Below are positions 1 to 11,622 of a DNA stretch of 64,000 bases, piece by piece. The stretch spans positions 43,022,501 to 43,086,500 of the forward strand of contig NW_026947493.1 in assembly GCF_034190915.1 (NCBI RefSeq), given 5' to 3'. A model generated the notes under the pieces. The model searched no databases and was not told the DNA's origin. It saw only the letters and a list, made by a program, of their open reading frames with translations. Every line of letters starts with the position of its first letter. Positions within the stretch are counted from its first letter, which is position 1. The stretch is from Cavia porcellus. Lineage: Eukaryota > Chordata > Mammalia > Rodentia > Caviidae. A program made the translations under genes and the position numbers.

Positions 1-201
1 ACAAAATCACAAAATGAATTTAAGAATATGTTTCTCAGATTTTTGCATTCAAAAGAAATTACCTGTGCATCTTGTTTTTATGCAATCTCTAATTTGAGAG
101 GACTAGATGGGGCCCTATGTCTTGTATTTCTAACAGACTTCTAGACGCCACCACTGTGGGGATAACAGATTGAGTAGCAAGGATTTGGGGATGCTCTAGC
201 A

Positions 202-363
202 CAGTGATTCTCAAAGAAGGGTCTTGGGGACAGCAGCAGCACCTGGAAGACTTGTTGCAAGTGTGAATTTATTGAGTCAGAATTGCAGGGTTAAGACATA
301 GTAATCCATGTTTCAAGAAGCACCCTCACCTCCACGATTCTCATCCACACTGGAGGTGAGACT
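202..363. mobile_element. MER5A-like hAT DNA transposon remnant
   Basis: It starts 'CAGTGATTCTCAAAG', continues with 'AGCAGCACCTGGAAGACTTG', and closes with the related 'GATTCTCATCCACACTGG'. This is the layout of the non-autonomous MER5A family. Confidence 0.7.
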
Positions 364-367
364 CTGA

Positions 368-495
368 ACTGCTGCCGCCGCCCTTTGCCAATTTACAGAA
401 GAGGAAAATGAAGCCATGGGAATTGTTTGACTTACCCAGTGTCACACCGCTTGCTAGCCACAGAGCCAAAATGAAATTTCAGCTCCCTTGATTTC
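368..495 (-). mobile_element. MIR fragment
   Basis: 'TTTACAGAAGAGGAAAATGAAG ... AGTGTCACACCGCTTGCTAG' is the antisense MIR core ('acagatgaggaaactgag ... ggtcacacagctag'). Confidence 0.6.
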
Positions 496-1828
496 CTGAC
501 CAGTGACACTTCTCCAGAGAAAAGGACTTCTCAGCAGTATAGTTTTAGGGCCATGTTCATACCTTTCTAAATAGTCTGTGGCAGTTTGGATTGCCAAAGT
601 CACTCTTATTCTAAAAGACAAGAGTGATAAACTATGAAATGGAGAGAATCTGACGAACACATGATAGGCGGCTTGTGAAGGATGTGCCAGTCAGTTAAAA
701 AAAAATAAGATTGAACTGGGCATGGATTCAATTCCTTCAGCTCCCCCAGTCTTATAGATTCCAGACAAGGTAGGAGGGAACATTTCTGAGCCAAAACCAG
801 ACCCTGGTGCTCTCCAGGGAAACGCTGGGCACCAATCCATGGATTTCAAGACTTTCTTCTCCTGTCAGAAAGCTGCATGTCTCTGGGGAGCTCAGATCTA
901 GGGACATGCTTTACTTCTGAAGTGCTTATGAAGGCTCCTGGTTGTGGTAGCTTTCTTACATTGGAGAGAGATGAGGAATCTTGGGCATTGTCAGGACTCT
1001 GAAGACAGTGACCTGGCCAAGAAACTACCCCCCTGAGGCCTCATTTGGCTGGAAAGGGGACAGTTCTTACTTCCTAGGCCTGGGAAAATGACTCCCTATA
1101 GGGCTTTTTTCCCTGAGATGACATCAGAGCCCTCAGAACCAATTTACTCAAATAAACCAAAAGTTCGTTTCTCAGCTGGGACTCTGTCCATCACTCCAGC
1201 TAGTTTTGGGATCTCTTTCCTAGCACCTCCTTGTCCCCCAACACCCCTTCTCACAGTGCACACTGACAGGGTCAACACCTAAGTGTGTCTCAACTCACCT
1301 TCTTTCTACTTGCCTTGTGCTGCCCCTGCTCAAACTGCCTGCCTCTCGGATATGTATGCAGAGAACATTGGCACTGAAGGTCTTCTCACCAGTCCTCCTT
1401 CCTCTACGAGGCTACCAGAGAAGTCCTCCTAAAATGGAAATCTACCTTCCACAAGTCTCTTTCTTTGTCCTCTACCTCGCCCACACTCCAAGCAATGGTA
1501 CTCCTGTCCCCACTGTTCTCAGTGCAATCCTGAGCTGCAGTGTACTATAGTTCTGTAACTGCTCTGTTATATTCTGCCCTGGATCTTTGTAGACACTTTT
1601 TTTCTGCAGTTCCCCCTCCCTGGATCACTCTATCTTCCCTCAGACTGGGACAGGGAATCCCTTGGTCAAACTGCTCCAGGCCAGCAAGACTACCAAAGAG
1701 ATCTACTTACTACTTGCATGGCTTCCTTATAACTTTTATGTACCTCTTATACCTCAATTTCCCCAAACTGAAAATGAAGACTACTCTAATATCTACCTCT
1801 TAGAGTTGTATTAAAAATTAAATAAGAT
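496..1828. other. VXN intron sequence without recognisable elements
   Basis: No exon or clear repeat was seen. 1180-1630 is pyrimidine-rich with many CCTCCT runs and could be an old L2 fragment, but I cannot support a family call. The short frames here lack coding character. Confidence 0.5.
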
Positions 1829-1980
1829 CCCAAGCATGGTGGCCTTCACCTATAATCCCAGCACTCAGGAGGGTGAGACAGGAGGCTCGCTGCAAGTTCA
1901 AGGGCAGCCTGGGCTACAATAGTGAGTTTAAAACAAGCCTGAATTACAAAGCGAGACTGTGTCTCAAAAAACAAAACACG
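1829..1980 (+). mobile_element. B1-type (7SL-derived) SINE
   Basis: It reads 'AGCATGGTGG ... TATAATCCCAGCACTCAGG ... GAGACTGTGTCTC' and then an A-rich tail. It is flanked by near-identical 11-base copies (1817-1827 and 1982-1992, one mismatch), the expected target-site duplication. Confidence 0.9.
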
Positions 1981-1992
1981 GATTAAATGAGA

Positions 1993-3346
1993 TATAGTCA
2001 TCTCTCAATATTCATGGAGACTAGTTTCAGGACCTCTGCCAAATGCCAAAATCCATGATGCCCAAGACTCTTCTCTAAAATGATGTGGCATTTACACATA
2101 GCCTAATCACATCCCCATCTCCTTTAAATCATCTCTAGACTAATAATAACTAATATGATGCAAATGTTACATGAGTCACTATTATATTGTATTGCTCAGG
2201 GAATAATGACAGATGTTCTATACATGTTCAGCACAGACACAATTTTCTCAAATTTTTTCAAACCACAGTTGGTTGAATCCACATTTCAGAACCAGTGGAT
2301 ACAGAGCACCGACTAAAACTAGGTGATTTATGCTCAGCAGTTTCTGATATATGCAAAAATACATTACTTATTACATTATTAATTCTTCCAGGGCACTATT
2401 CATTATAGTTTGATGTTGGTAATGTTAAAAAGAGAACCCTTTAGATCAATTAAACTTAGTAGATATATTTGATAATATATAGTAGAGATATAAAATATAC
2501 CTACTTTAAAACAAAAATTATTAACAAATTAGGCAGTGCTCAAAACAATAACAAGTTTTATGAATTCCAACTAATAACACAGTCAGACTACATATAGGAA
2601 AACAGAAGAAAGGTACAGAAACAAATCAATTGGCCATAGCCTAGCCAACACTGGTTACTACTTAACTAGTTAACGGATTCAGCCTGATCATTTAAGTAGC
2701 TACAAGGCCTTTTAAAACCAGCCAAAACTCAATGCCTGCAATTTGAGGTCTATGTTGGTTATTCTGTAGTGTTTAAAACTGATATCCAGTCCAAATCTAT
2801 GACCTGTCACAAAATTTTATTTAACAGTACTTATAATTTTTTCATTTTCTTAGCATTGAGATGTTTTCCCCAGTGGAGGGGGAGGTTCTACACTGCAGTG
2901 TATGAGGTGAAGCTTGCCCTGGAACACCTGTCCCAAGAGAGATTTATGTTGAATACTGGCTACCTCACCTTAAAATCTGGGTCCTTAGAAGCTGCAGGCT
3001 TCAGGGTAGAAATTACTCAGAGGTAGGCTGGAGTATTAGAAATAAATACATTAAGAATCAGACTCTTTGTACACATGTCTAATGCAGCCAGTGTCCAGGA
3101 TTCTGATCTGATAAACTTCAATCCTTCCAGTTTACGGCCTGTGATTCCCACAGCTGTCTCTGCTCACTGCCAGATGGGTGTCCAGCAGCACTGTTTTACA
3201 TAATTGATTTCAACTATGAAGACTTAACTCCTGGTAACCTCTTTAACCTCTTGTGGCCTATGACTTTAGGAAAGAGGAATTTAGGAAACATTCTCTGAGT
3301 ATCCGCAGTGCTAACTGCATCCGCATGTGTGACCTTTTAAAACTGA
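1993..3346. other. VXN intron, no recognisable features
   Basis: A/T-rich, apparently unique sequence. I looked here for the VXN exon that should precede 3736 (Arg/Pro-rich) and did not find it. Confidence 0.5.
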
Positions 3347-3535
3347 TCTCAATTTTTAAAGCAGTTTTAGGTTCACACCAAAATTGAGCTGGAGCTGTAC
3401 AAATTACTCATGTGTTCCCCTCCTACCTCCACACGTACACAGCCTCCTCCACTGCCAACATTCTCTTCCGGAGTGATACTGTTGACACAGTTAATGAACC
3501 TGCATTAACACGCTGGTCCCATGCACACCTTAGTT
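3347..3535 (+). mobile_element. Old L1 (L1M-type) fragment
   Basis: 'AAAGCAGTTTTAGGTTCACA', 'AAAATTGAGCTGGAGCTGTA' and 'CACAGTTAATGAACCTGCAT' match a segment common in ancient L1M copies. The copy is diverged. Confidence 0.5.
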
Positions 3536-3735
3536 CCAGTCCCTTTGAAGAGGGAAGGGATGCAGACCACCCAGCTGGGCAGGTACCATTGCCTCACTCA
3601 CTGTGCTGCTTGGTACAGAGGCCTTGAGAAATTACTTTCTGAGATTGATTGGCAAACATGATAATTGATGCAGAACCAGAAGGAGGCAGAACTCAGAGTA
3701 CCACTGAGTAATATCTCCTCTGTTCAATTTCACAG

Positions 3736-3797
3736 TGGGGATTTCTGAACCCAAAACATCAAATCTGTGTGGAAATCGAGCATATGGAAAATCATTG
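3736..3797 (+). CDS. VXN: VXN (vexin) internal coding exon, about residues 97-116
   Basis: This 62-base exon starts after the acceptor 'ttcaatttcacag' and ends at a consensus donor ('TTG' then 'gtaagt'). Its first two bases complete a valine codon begun in the preceding exon, and the next 20 codons read GISEPKTSNLCGNRAYGKSL, which matches the middle of vexin as I know it from human C8orf46. Vexin is a small vertebrate protein of about 207 residues, reported to work with Neurog2-type factors to promote neuronal differentiation and found at the membrane and in the nucleus. It has no classical enzymatic domain. The exon feeds in frame into the exon at 6945. I searched 1-3735 for the preceding Arg/Pro-rich exon and did not find it, so the N-terminal half lies outside the window. 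Identity is by recalled sequence match; exon limits are read directly from the splice signals. Confidence 0.93.
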
Positions 3798-4185
3798 GTA
3801 AGTAAGATAATTCTGATTAGTTGTATGTGGTATGTTTTTAACTTCTGTCTATGTCTATTTTCCAGTGCAGTGAATAGACACTAAGTGTCCTTTGCACCAA
3901 TCTGAGGATTATTAGAGAAGCCTAACTGTGGTTCTTTGCTGCTAAAAGCTATCAGTCAGTCCTGCACTGTGCTTTTGTGACACATCATTGGCTGCTTTTC
4001 TTTCTTGCCAGAAATTCGGCTTTTAGGCATACAAAAGCTGCAAACCACAGGACATCTCATTCATGAGGAAAAGAACTGGTCTCTAGCATTGGCCCTGCCT
4101 GACAAGAATGCCTAATTTCCTGGTGCTGCTTTGGAGTAAAGAGATGTAAAGCCCTCGAGCACCATGTAAACACCAAACAGTAGTA

Positions 4186-4556
4186 TCATAGGCAGCTCTG
4201 GCTACTATAACAAAATTACCTACACTAGGGAACTGAAATATCTCCTCACAATCTCAGAAGCTGGGAAGTCCAATATCAAAGTAGATTTGGTGTCTCATGT
4301 GGGCTTTATTGCTGGCTTGCAGATGGCTGACTTTTTGCAGTGTATTCACATGACCTTTCTTCTAGGAATACATGAAGATTGAAATCCCCAACATCTTTTT
4401 CCTTCTTATAATTCCCATCACAGGTACTCTATCCTCATGACTTCATCTAAACCTAATTATCTCCCAGAGGTCCCACCTCCCAAAACCATCACATTGGAGG
4501 TTTGGGCTTCAAACTCATGTGTTTGAGGAACACACAAACATTCTATCCATTACTAC
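4186..4556 (-). mobile_element. MLT1-type MaLR LTR, antisense
   Basis: It begins 'GGCTACTATAACAAAATTACC', continues with 'TCTCAGAAGCTGGGAAGTCC' and 'GTCCCACCTCCC', and ends near 'TTGGAGGTTTGGGCTTC'. This is the reverse of an MLT1 LTR, a non-autonomous ERVL relative. It lies in a VXN intron and is degenerate. Confidence 0.7.
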
Positions 4557-6692
4557 TACTCATTTCAGGACAGAGACACCTCTGAGATTTTCTACATCAG
4601 GTCAGGTTCTCTGGAAACAGTCTTGGGACTTTAGGTTTGAAATATGAAATGTATATTAAGGACCAACACCAGCGATCAGACAGGGAAGACAGGAACTGAA
4701 CCCTGATGCTGGTCCAACACTTCCTAGTGGGGATCTCTGGGGATAGTGCCCATCCAGGGCCATCTGAGCTGGAGCAAAATGGCTTTGTATTCCCTCCTCA
4801 TTCCATCACAGCTTGTGGGTTGCCTCAGGAAGGGTGTGATCTCGGGCAAGGTGGCCCCTCCACCGCTGAGGCACAGTGCACAGTGCTAAGAGCCTTTAGT
4901 TACTCATCCTCCCATAACTGGACAGCTTGCCCTTCCTTGAAGATGGATCAAGTGGCAATCTCCAGATCTGTCTTCTCCATCCTCTTCTGGGCGTTGCTTG
5001 CCTTGCGAGGTCAGCAGTGATAGAGATAAAGTCAGTTCAGATATCCTGAGCTCTTTCGGTATCTTCTGTCAAAATGCCTAGACGGTGCAATGTGAAGTGT
5101 AGAAAAGACTCCAGTGGTTGTCTTGGCTAGTCCCCCAGCCTCACAGAACGAATTGGACCGAAAGGCTAGTGCTTCCCTCCTGGCCTGGGCAGACCTTATC
5201 CAGTGATCTCGTTTAGGATTTAGTAAAACCACTCAAAGAGTATGGAATGGGACAAGGAGGGCCCTCCCCCAACCTTGCTCTCAGGGAACTTGGGATGGTC
5301 AGACTGTTGACATGGAGGAAAGGTCATCAGACTGTGACAGCTCAGCTCAAACAACTGTCCTGGCTAAACCAAAGATAAAGCTTAAGGGGAAGAGAGTGTT
5401 CCATGGCCTTGGATTAATCTGCACCCTCCCACTGCCCACTGCTGTGCCTCTTGTAGGTGAGGCCCTCCCCGGAGGAAGAGACGGGGTGGTATGGATGTGG
5501 TTACAAAGAGAAGGCAGAAATAACAAAGAGGAGGAAGAGGTCGTGTTTTCTCTAGGCCTGGAAATAGACTGTGCCCTGCAACATCAAAATTTCATTACCC
5601 TGGGTCAGGAAAGCAATCTGGAGCCCACACACCTTAATCTGATTCAGTGCTGACAGGAATCAGAGTTGGAACTAAGGAAAGAGGGGAAAGGAAGGAGGAC
5701 AAGGACTTCTTCTCTAGAGCTAAGGAGCCCTGGAATATGTTCATGGGCCACTGGCACCGTGGGGAAGGGAGTGCTTGGGAGAGGCCACAAGATGGCACAG
5801 TAACTCTGCCCACAATCTTTGTTCAGCTCCTGGGAGGAGCAAGTGAAAATGATGCTCTTTAACCTGGAATTTTTGTGATTTCAGGAATCATAAAATTGAT
5901 TTGTAGCTCTTGATGGGGTTTGGGGTAGAAGAACAAAGCATACCTGTGTCCTTTGACTGAATAACCCCTGGACTTAGCCCTGATTAAGCCATCAATTCAG
6001 TACCTGCTCCCCAGTACTTAGCACCTCCTTTTGGAAAGGCAGGGAGGGGGGGGTTACTAAATGAGTTAAGTCCCACCAGTCTACCACTCGCCACATAATC
6101 TTTCTGGAAGAAAGAGACTGAACAAACATATTAAACAAGAAACACAGAATGGGGGAGAGGGACTATTACAGTCGAGCAGATCTCTAGGAATACAGATACA
6201 GAGAAGGAGCCCCAACTTGGATTACCAGCCTCAGGAAAGCCTTCTTGGGGAAAGTGGCCTGGAAGGCCAGGCAGAGATGAAGCCCCGTCCAGAGGGAAGG
6301 AAAAGTGCAGTTGCAGGTAAGCATGAGGGAAGGCAGGCCAGGCCCAGCAGTGGATCTGCTGACACAGGAAGTAACAGACAGCTGAGCGGCATAACAATAT
6401 AGAATCCATTGCTACAGATTCTTGAAGGTTTCCAAGTTGCCTCCTTGCTGTGGGAGTTCTGATGATTATGGAGTTCAAGAAGGGAATGCAAAATGTAACA
6501 AGTCTGGTCAGAAACAAAGAGGTATGGGGTTCCTTGAATCCTACAGGGGACACGTGGAAAAGCTGGGACCAATGTGAGCAGTTCATTCAAAGCAAGAATC
6601 AGCAGAACTTGACAATGAGGCACAAATGATAGGGATGGAAGGGTAGCAATTCTCATGTAAGATCGAGTGGTCCTCTCAAGTGTCTTTAAATC
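4557..6692. other. VXN intron, no recognisable features
   Basis: Moderately G/C-rich intron sequence. Several short frames on both strands (4706-5020, 5312-5653, 6131-6656) are not supported by splice signals, family similarity or codon pattern. Confidence 0.5.
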
Positions 6693-6838
6693 AGTGATTC
6701 TCAGAGTGGGGTTCCAGGATCCGCAGAACCTGCAACCTTGCTAGGAATGCAGATGCTCAGGCCCCATCAGCCCTGCTGTAGAAGACAGGAGGTGCAGTCC
6801 AGCACTGTTCCCAGAAGACTTCTCAGGTGGCTGATGTC
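6693..6838. mobile_element. MER5-like hAT DNA transposon remnant
   Basis: 'CAGTGATTCTCAGAGTGGGG', 'AGGAATGCAGATGCTCAGGC' and 'TCTCAGGTGGCTGATG' follow the MER5 consensus order. It ends about 100 bases before the VXN exon at 6945. Confidence 0.65.
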
Positions 6839-6944
6839 TGCTGAAGAGTGACATCACTTCAGCCATCCTCCTTTCAAACGGCTCCCGTCAGTGCCAGGGC
6901 GGGGATGTGGACAGCACTGAGTTCCTTTCCCTTCCTCTTCACAG

Positions 6945-7036
6945 ATGCCTCCTGTGGCCCGGATCTCTGTGAAAGCTCCAGCTGCAGTCGAGGCAGCAGC
7001 CTCAGGCTCAGAGAACGGAGCTGTTCTAGGGAGAGG
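6945..7036 (+). CDS. VXN: VXN (vexin) internal coding exon, about residues 117-147
   Basis: A 92-base exon sits between the acceptor 'cttcctcttcacag' and the donor 'AGAGG|gtaagt'. It begins in phase 0 and encodes 30 codons running from MPPVARISVK to GSENGAVLGR, plus two bases (GG) that join the A at 9260 to make glycine. The motif PPVARISVK corresponds to PPVPRISVK of human vexin. The middle (APAAVEAAASGS) is alanine-rich and more divergent, as expected for a disordered linker. The first codon is ATG where I recall isoleucine in human, so the AUG here is probably a substitution rather than a start site. The longer uninterrupted frame that begins at 6848 in this region reads intron sequence and is not the protein. 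Confidence 0.92.
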
Positions 7037-7617
7037 GTAAGTACCGTGACTTCTGTCTCCACACCTGCCCGGTTCCCTATGCAGGCCTGCCCTGGCCTCA
7101 CATGAACAACAGGCAGCCCGGTTTGCAGACCCAAGATAATAAAGCAAAGCCCATGCCAGCTGCAAATTACCTTGAAACTAGGGCTGTAATTCTGGGTCTG
7201 AGTAGTGCCTCATCAACTGTTTCCCTAGGATTAAGCTGAAGTGTTTTTCATGGTTTCCACTTCATTAACGCCATTCTTTAGGCTTGGAAAAATGTCATTT
7301 GGGAGGATATTTAGTTATTGGATGAATGTCTCCACAGGCCATGTTCACAATCTCCAATTTATGTGAGGTCAGAAATGTTTCATGAATTCATTTAGGGGTC
7401 TCTGTCCACAGGGAAAGAAGTACAGACATTTCAAAACAAACTAGAACCCAAACATGCATGTTAATTCTGGCCCAGAGCCAGCAGCTGGGACAGCAGGAGT
7501 TCCCCCAACACCCCCTCACTGGCTTCAGTCAGTAAGACATCAATAATGTGCAACTCAACATGAACTTTTCTGACCTGCTCTACTGCCCGCCACACTGCAG
7601 ATGCAGCCGGGTGGTTT

Positions 7618-7850
7618 AGGAAATGGTAAAGGGTGTGAATTCTTGGCTCATCTGCTTTCTATCATGACACTGCCACCAACTCAGACTTAAGAAAAGTTAT
7701 ATAGTCTTCTTCATCTCATCTATTTTAAAACAAATAGAAAAATAGGAAAGAGTAGCTGTTCTTGAGAGGTTTTTGTGAGAATTGAATGAATCATGTATAG
7801 AGAGCTTAGCTTAAACTATTGTCAATATTTTTCAGGAAATTTAGCCCAAT
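7618..7850 (+). mobile_element. MIR, sense, degenerate
   Basis: The order is MIR-like: 'CATGACACTGCCACCAACTC', 'AAAGTTATATAGTCTTC', then 'TTTTGTGAGAATTGAATG' and 'AGAGAGCTTAGC'. These correspond to the MIR core and 3' parts. Confidence 0.55.
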
Positions 7851-7915
7851 AGTTAGGAAACTGTGTACTTGAGAAAGTATTCAGTGTACATAGGAAAAAC
7901 CACAGACTAAAATAT

Positions 7916-8308
7916 CATCTTAGTCCATTTTGTGTTGCTAATAACATAATACCATAGAGTCATACAGGAGAGGATTATTTGGCTCACAGACACCTCTGGC
8001 CCAAGGTGGAGAGGAGGTATCTGGTGATATCAGAAAAAGGCAGCCTCCTAAGGCATAGGGTGTTGCATGGTGATAGACACGGAGCACATGAGAGACCTGG
8101 CTGAGCTGTCTTTTTATAACCAACCTGTTCTCAAGATAGCCCATTTACCCATTTACCCATTATCCACACGACTGTTTCATTCATTCATGAAGGCAGAATC
8201 CTATGCACCTCCTAAAGATCCCAGCTGATCACACTTCTTAATATCCCATAATAGGGATCATATTTCAACATGAGTTTTAGAGGGGACAAGGTGTATTCAA
8301 ATCACAGC
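7916..8308 (-). mobile_element. MaLR (MST/MLT-type) LTR, antisense
   Basis: It begins 'TTAGTCCATTTTGTGTTGCT', continues with 'GGATTATTTGGCTCACAG', and ends 'TTTCAACATGAGTTTTAGAG ... CAAATCACA'. This is the reverse of a MaLR LTR. It lies in the VXN intron 7037-9259. Confidence 0.75.
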
Positions 8309-8699
8309 AAATATCAGTGCCAGGGGTGCACACTCAATACTGTGGGACTCAGAGCAGAATAGAGCAGAGTGGAGCACTTCTGGATAATAGAAGTTGCCTG
8401 GAAAGAAGCATAAAAACCAAACTATATGTCATTCATCATACTGGAGCTTAACTGGAGAAAAGTTTTTTAAAAATCATTTGACTTTTTTGAGGTTCCAGTA
8501 GCAAATTATTCTTAAATCCCAGTAGCTGCCTCCTTGTATAGATCAGCAAGACATCATAGTACCTTGGTAGAGGCTGGTCTTTTCACATTCTGATGGCTGC
8601 ACTGCAAAGGGTTCTCCGTGGCTCTTTTCTGTCTGAGTTCAGTTTGCTCCTGGATCTTGGGCAGTGAAAAGAAAATACTGTCATTTTGTTCACCTTAAG

Positions 8700-8895
8700 A
8701 TAGCATATGGGGGAATAAATGAACATCTATGGAGGGTCTACAATGTGCCAGATGTTTTATTATCTCATTTTCCTCTTCACAAAAGCCCTAGGTATTTGAT
8801 GAGAGCATCTGTGTGCTATGCAAGAGAAAACAGGCTGGTGAACACTAAGTCACCTGCTTGAAGTTACACAGTAAGCAGAAAGCAGAATTCCACAC
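8700..8895 (-). mobile_element. MIR, antisense
   Basis: 'GGAGGGTCTACAATGTGCCAG', 'TTATCTCATTTTCCTCTTCA' and 'GAAGTTACACAGTAAGCAG' match the reversed MIR in order. Confidence 0.65.
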
Positions 8896-9259
8896 CAGAG
8901 CTCATGCTCCTTTCAATGGCTGATTTTTTGGGGCATCTGCTCTTTCTGGAAGAACTGCTCACATGGACGTGACTGTGGTGAGAAAGTAGAGGTTTGAGCA
9001 AGGCCAGACCCAGAAAAGGGAGGCAGGAACAGGACTTAAAATCCCATGAACCACGATGCTCAGGGTCACCACTTCCCCTACTTTATGGAAAGCTCCCCTA
9101 GGGGACATCCTATGTAGGTCCCCACACTGACTCTCCAGCTATGCAGAGCCTCATCACAGGACAGAGATATAGAGGAAGACAGAAAATTCTGCCTACTCAT
9201 TTCAAAGACAAAATGTAAGTGTGGCTCACCATCCCCACCTAACCCTGGCTTTTCTTTAG

Positions 9260-9443
9260 ATCCAGACACCTTAAGAAGATGGCCGAAGAATATCCAACCC
9301 TCCCCCAGGGAGGGGAGGCCTCCCTCCCACTGACAGGCAGCGCTTCCTGTGGTGTCCCAGGCATCCTCCGGAAAATGTGGACCAGGCACAAGAAAAAATC
9401 AGAATATGTGGGAGCCACCAACAGCGCCTTTGAGGCTGACTAA
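9260..9443 (+). CDS. VXN: VXN (vexin) terminal coding exon and stop
   Basis: After the acceptor 'ggcttttctttag', this 184-base exon completes a glycine codon and encodes the last 60 residues of vexin, from SRHLKKMAEEYPTLPQ through GILRKMWTRHKKKSEYV to GATNSAFEAD, then TAA at 9441-9443. It is the most conserved part of the protein and the best evidence for the gene. A basic patch (LRKMWTRHKKK) precedes the acidic C-terminus. With the two upstream exons, 111 of roughly 207 residues are in this window, in one frame without breaks. All three exons have consensus splice sites, so this is the functional, spliced gene and not a retrocopy. The opposite-strand frames at 9078-9477 are shadows of it. 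Confidence 0.95.
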
Positions 9444-10124
9444 AGATGACCCTTCCCAGGTTCCTTGCATTGGCCAAGGTTCACAGGACAAGGGAAGACA
9501 GAAATCTGAAGACTAGGACTGAGCCACACTCACCTCTCTTGGCAGTTGGTCCAAAAACATCATCTTCCCTCACCAGCTAATCACCCTGGTTCAGGGCACA
9601 AGAAAGGGGCGTGTCTGGAAGGCAAAAGGAAACTGTTATTAAGAATGGTTGAAGCCATTGGTCTGAAAGTTGCTTTAGGAGGTCTTAAAGTTTGTATCCC
9701 TATCTTTAGGAGAAGCTACACTAAAATCAAACTTTCCCAGCCCATCTTAAAGACCTCCAAAGAAAGAAAAAGGCAATTCTTCTGTCTTCATTGTCAGTTT
9801 TTCCGAAATGTATGATTTCTGATGTAAAAGCCTGACATTTGAGTAGCTTGTCGACCCAGTGATTCTCCTTTTTGCCATTTCATGTTTGGTTCACCTTGAT
9901 GAGATACAATTTTTAAGGACAAAGCACTATGTACTTACTTAGTAGTTCTGTTTACTTGACAGTATCATTAAGATCAATTTTGAAGATCATCCGGCATGAT
10001 TGCATGAATTCTATATTCTTTTCTGTGTAGTTTTTCTATGGAAAAACATTAATGTTCTTGTTTTCTTACATAAGTTAGTAAAACAAATAACACCATGCTT
10101 TTGTACAATAATTTTAACTTCTGA

Positions 10125-10262
10125 AAGTGATTTTCCATCTATTATCTCTGCTTATCATGACAAAACCCCCATTGAAGAAAGTATTGTCATCCCCAGTCTA
10201 CACATGGGAAAAATGAGGCATCTGGAGGTTATATCACTAGAAGTAGAACTGGCTACCAGACA
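10125..10262 (-). mobile_element. MIR fragment, antisense, within VXN 3' UTR
   Basis: 'CATCCCCAGTCTACACATGG' followed by 'AAATGAGGCATCTGGAGG' resembles reversed MIR core ('cccattttacagatgaggaaactgagg'). Confidence 0.5.
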
Positions 10263-10629
10263 CTAGTAGGTTACAAGGCTAGTTAGTAGAACTAGTTACC
10301 AGGTCCTCAATTTCTTTCTAGCAGACTCCCTTCTCTGCTTACCTAGCAACTGACACAAGGCAGTTTACAAATTATAGGATCATGTCTCGGGGGCATCATT
10401 TGAAGAGAAGAACCTGATAAAGTTGGAATAAGTAAGTGATTTGAATGAAATACATAATTCATTGGATTGAACCAGAAGAAAGTGCCATTTCTGTAGATCA
10501 AAAACAACTGAATATTCACTTCAAATGATTCAACCTAACGTATGATACTTTCCTCCCTTCAGTGGAAATGTCATTATCAATTTCATTGTCAACATCAGTA
10601 GCCTGAAAATGATTATGTTAAAAACACTA

Positions 10630-10805
10630 ACAATATCTATCGTGTATTAAATGCCTACTGTGTGCCAGGTGTGATACTGGGCACCTTGCATAAACTGTCC
10701 TAATCTTCCAGAGTTAATCTTCCTTTCCTAATCTGCTCTGAGTTAGGTAGCCTTACCAGTTTCAGACCTTGACAGTAATTCAAGGAGGTTAAATAACTAG
10801 TCTGA
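10630..10805 (-). mobile_element. MIR fragment, antisense, within VXN 3' UTR
   Basis: 'TAAATGCCTACTGTGTGCCAG', 'ATACTGGGCACCTTGCATAA' and later 'GAGGTTAAATAACTAGTCTG' match reversed MIR. Confidence 0.6.
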
Positions 10806-11599
10806 AGGCACCTAACTTATATTAACTTGAAGCTTCAATGCCTGGGTTATATCTACTCCTTCACACAAGATAGTTCAGAACATAGCGAAGGATTTAAATT
10901 AGTAAAGAATGCTCATCTCAACACTAGAGATGCTGTGTGGAGAAGAAATCTGGGGTGGAAAAGCACAGTGATCAATAAGCAATGCCTCTCTGTGGAAGGG
11001 ATTAGTGAAACAGGTCTTGTATATTTGTCATCTGTGACCTGAAATCTACCCACAAAAGGCTTGTTTTCTATTTAAGAGATTTAAATTGTTTCAACATACA
11101 TAATGAAGCTAGAAATTTTCATTAAAGTGAGATTTAGCTTAGGACTGCATTGGAAATTGCCATCTCTTGGTAAAAGCAGAATTTGATCATTCTTGCTCTC
11201 AGACATAAATGATATTTTGATTGCTGCTCTGTGGCCAGGTCTTGCCTTCTGCTCTCTCCAGGTTTCCTGTTTCTGCATCTCCAGGTGAACTGTAAGAAGG
11301 CATGAGGAAGTACAAAGGGCCTGGACATCAGGCTTTCACCTTGCTGATATCTGATCTTTATCACTCTTTTAGACTCTGAGTATCTGATGCTACTATCCAA
11401 AAATGATTTGGAGATGGGCACCAAGTGCTTTTTCAGTGAGGAGCTAGAGGGTGGGGTCCAGAGCAAAGCTAGGGAGCAAACAGGAACCTATGCTGAGTCT
11501 CCTACAACTACTTACGTTAACTTATTACTGATATCTTTTATTTGTATGTGGCAACTGGAGCTTTATATAGAATAGAACAAACATATTTATTTTAACTTG

Positions 11600-11605
11600 A
11601 ATAAA
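11600..11605 (+). terminator. VXN: Candidate VXN poly(A) signal AATAAA
   Basis: This is the canonical AATAAA, followed within 10-35 bases by GT-rich sequence (GTGTTTGCC, TTGTGC). It is the first canonical hexamer after the VXN stop codon. A further AATAAA occurs near 12202, so downstream alternatives are possible. Confidence 0.5.
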
Positions 11606-11622
11606 CAGTGAAGTGTTTGCCT

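Larger units (their letters stand above)
9444..11622 (+). other. VXN: Probable VXN 3' UTR
   Basis: There is no coding exon after the VXN stop. The first canonical AATAAA on the + strand is at 11600-11605, which would give a 3' UTR of about 2.2 kb. Two ancient MIR copies (about 10125-10262 and 10630-10805) lie inside it. ATTAAA hexamers near 10645 and 11122 could serve as alternative, earlier sites. The extent is inferred from the signal position; no transcript evidence is available here. Confidence 0.55.

Noticed and set aside
1..3735. Missing VXN exon encoding the Arg/Pro-rich middle segment
   Set aside because: Looked for on the + strand and not found. It most likely lies to the left of this window.
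6131..6656. Overlapping minus-strand frames of 141 and 151 codons in the VXN intron
   Set aside because: Both overlap each other in different frames and carry no domain; this is expected by chance in G/C-moderate DNA.
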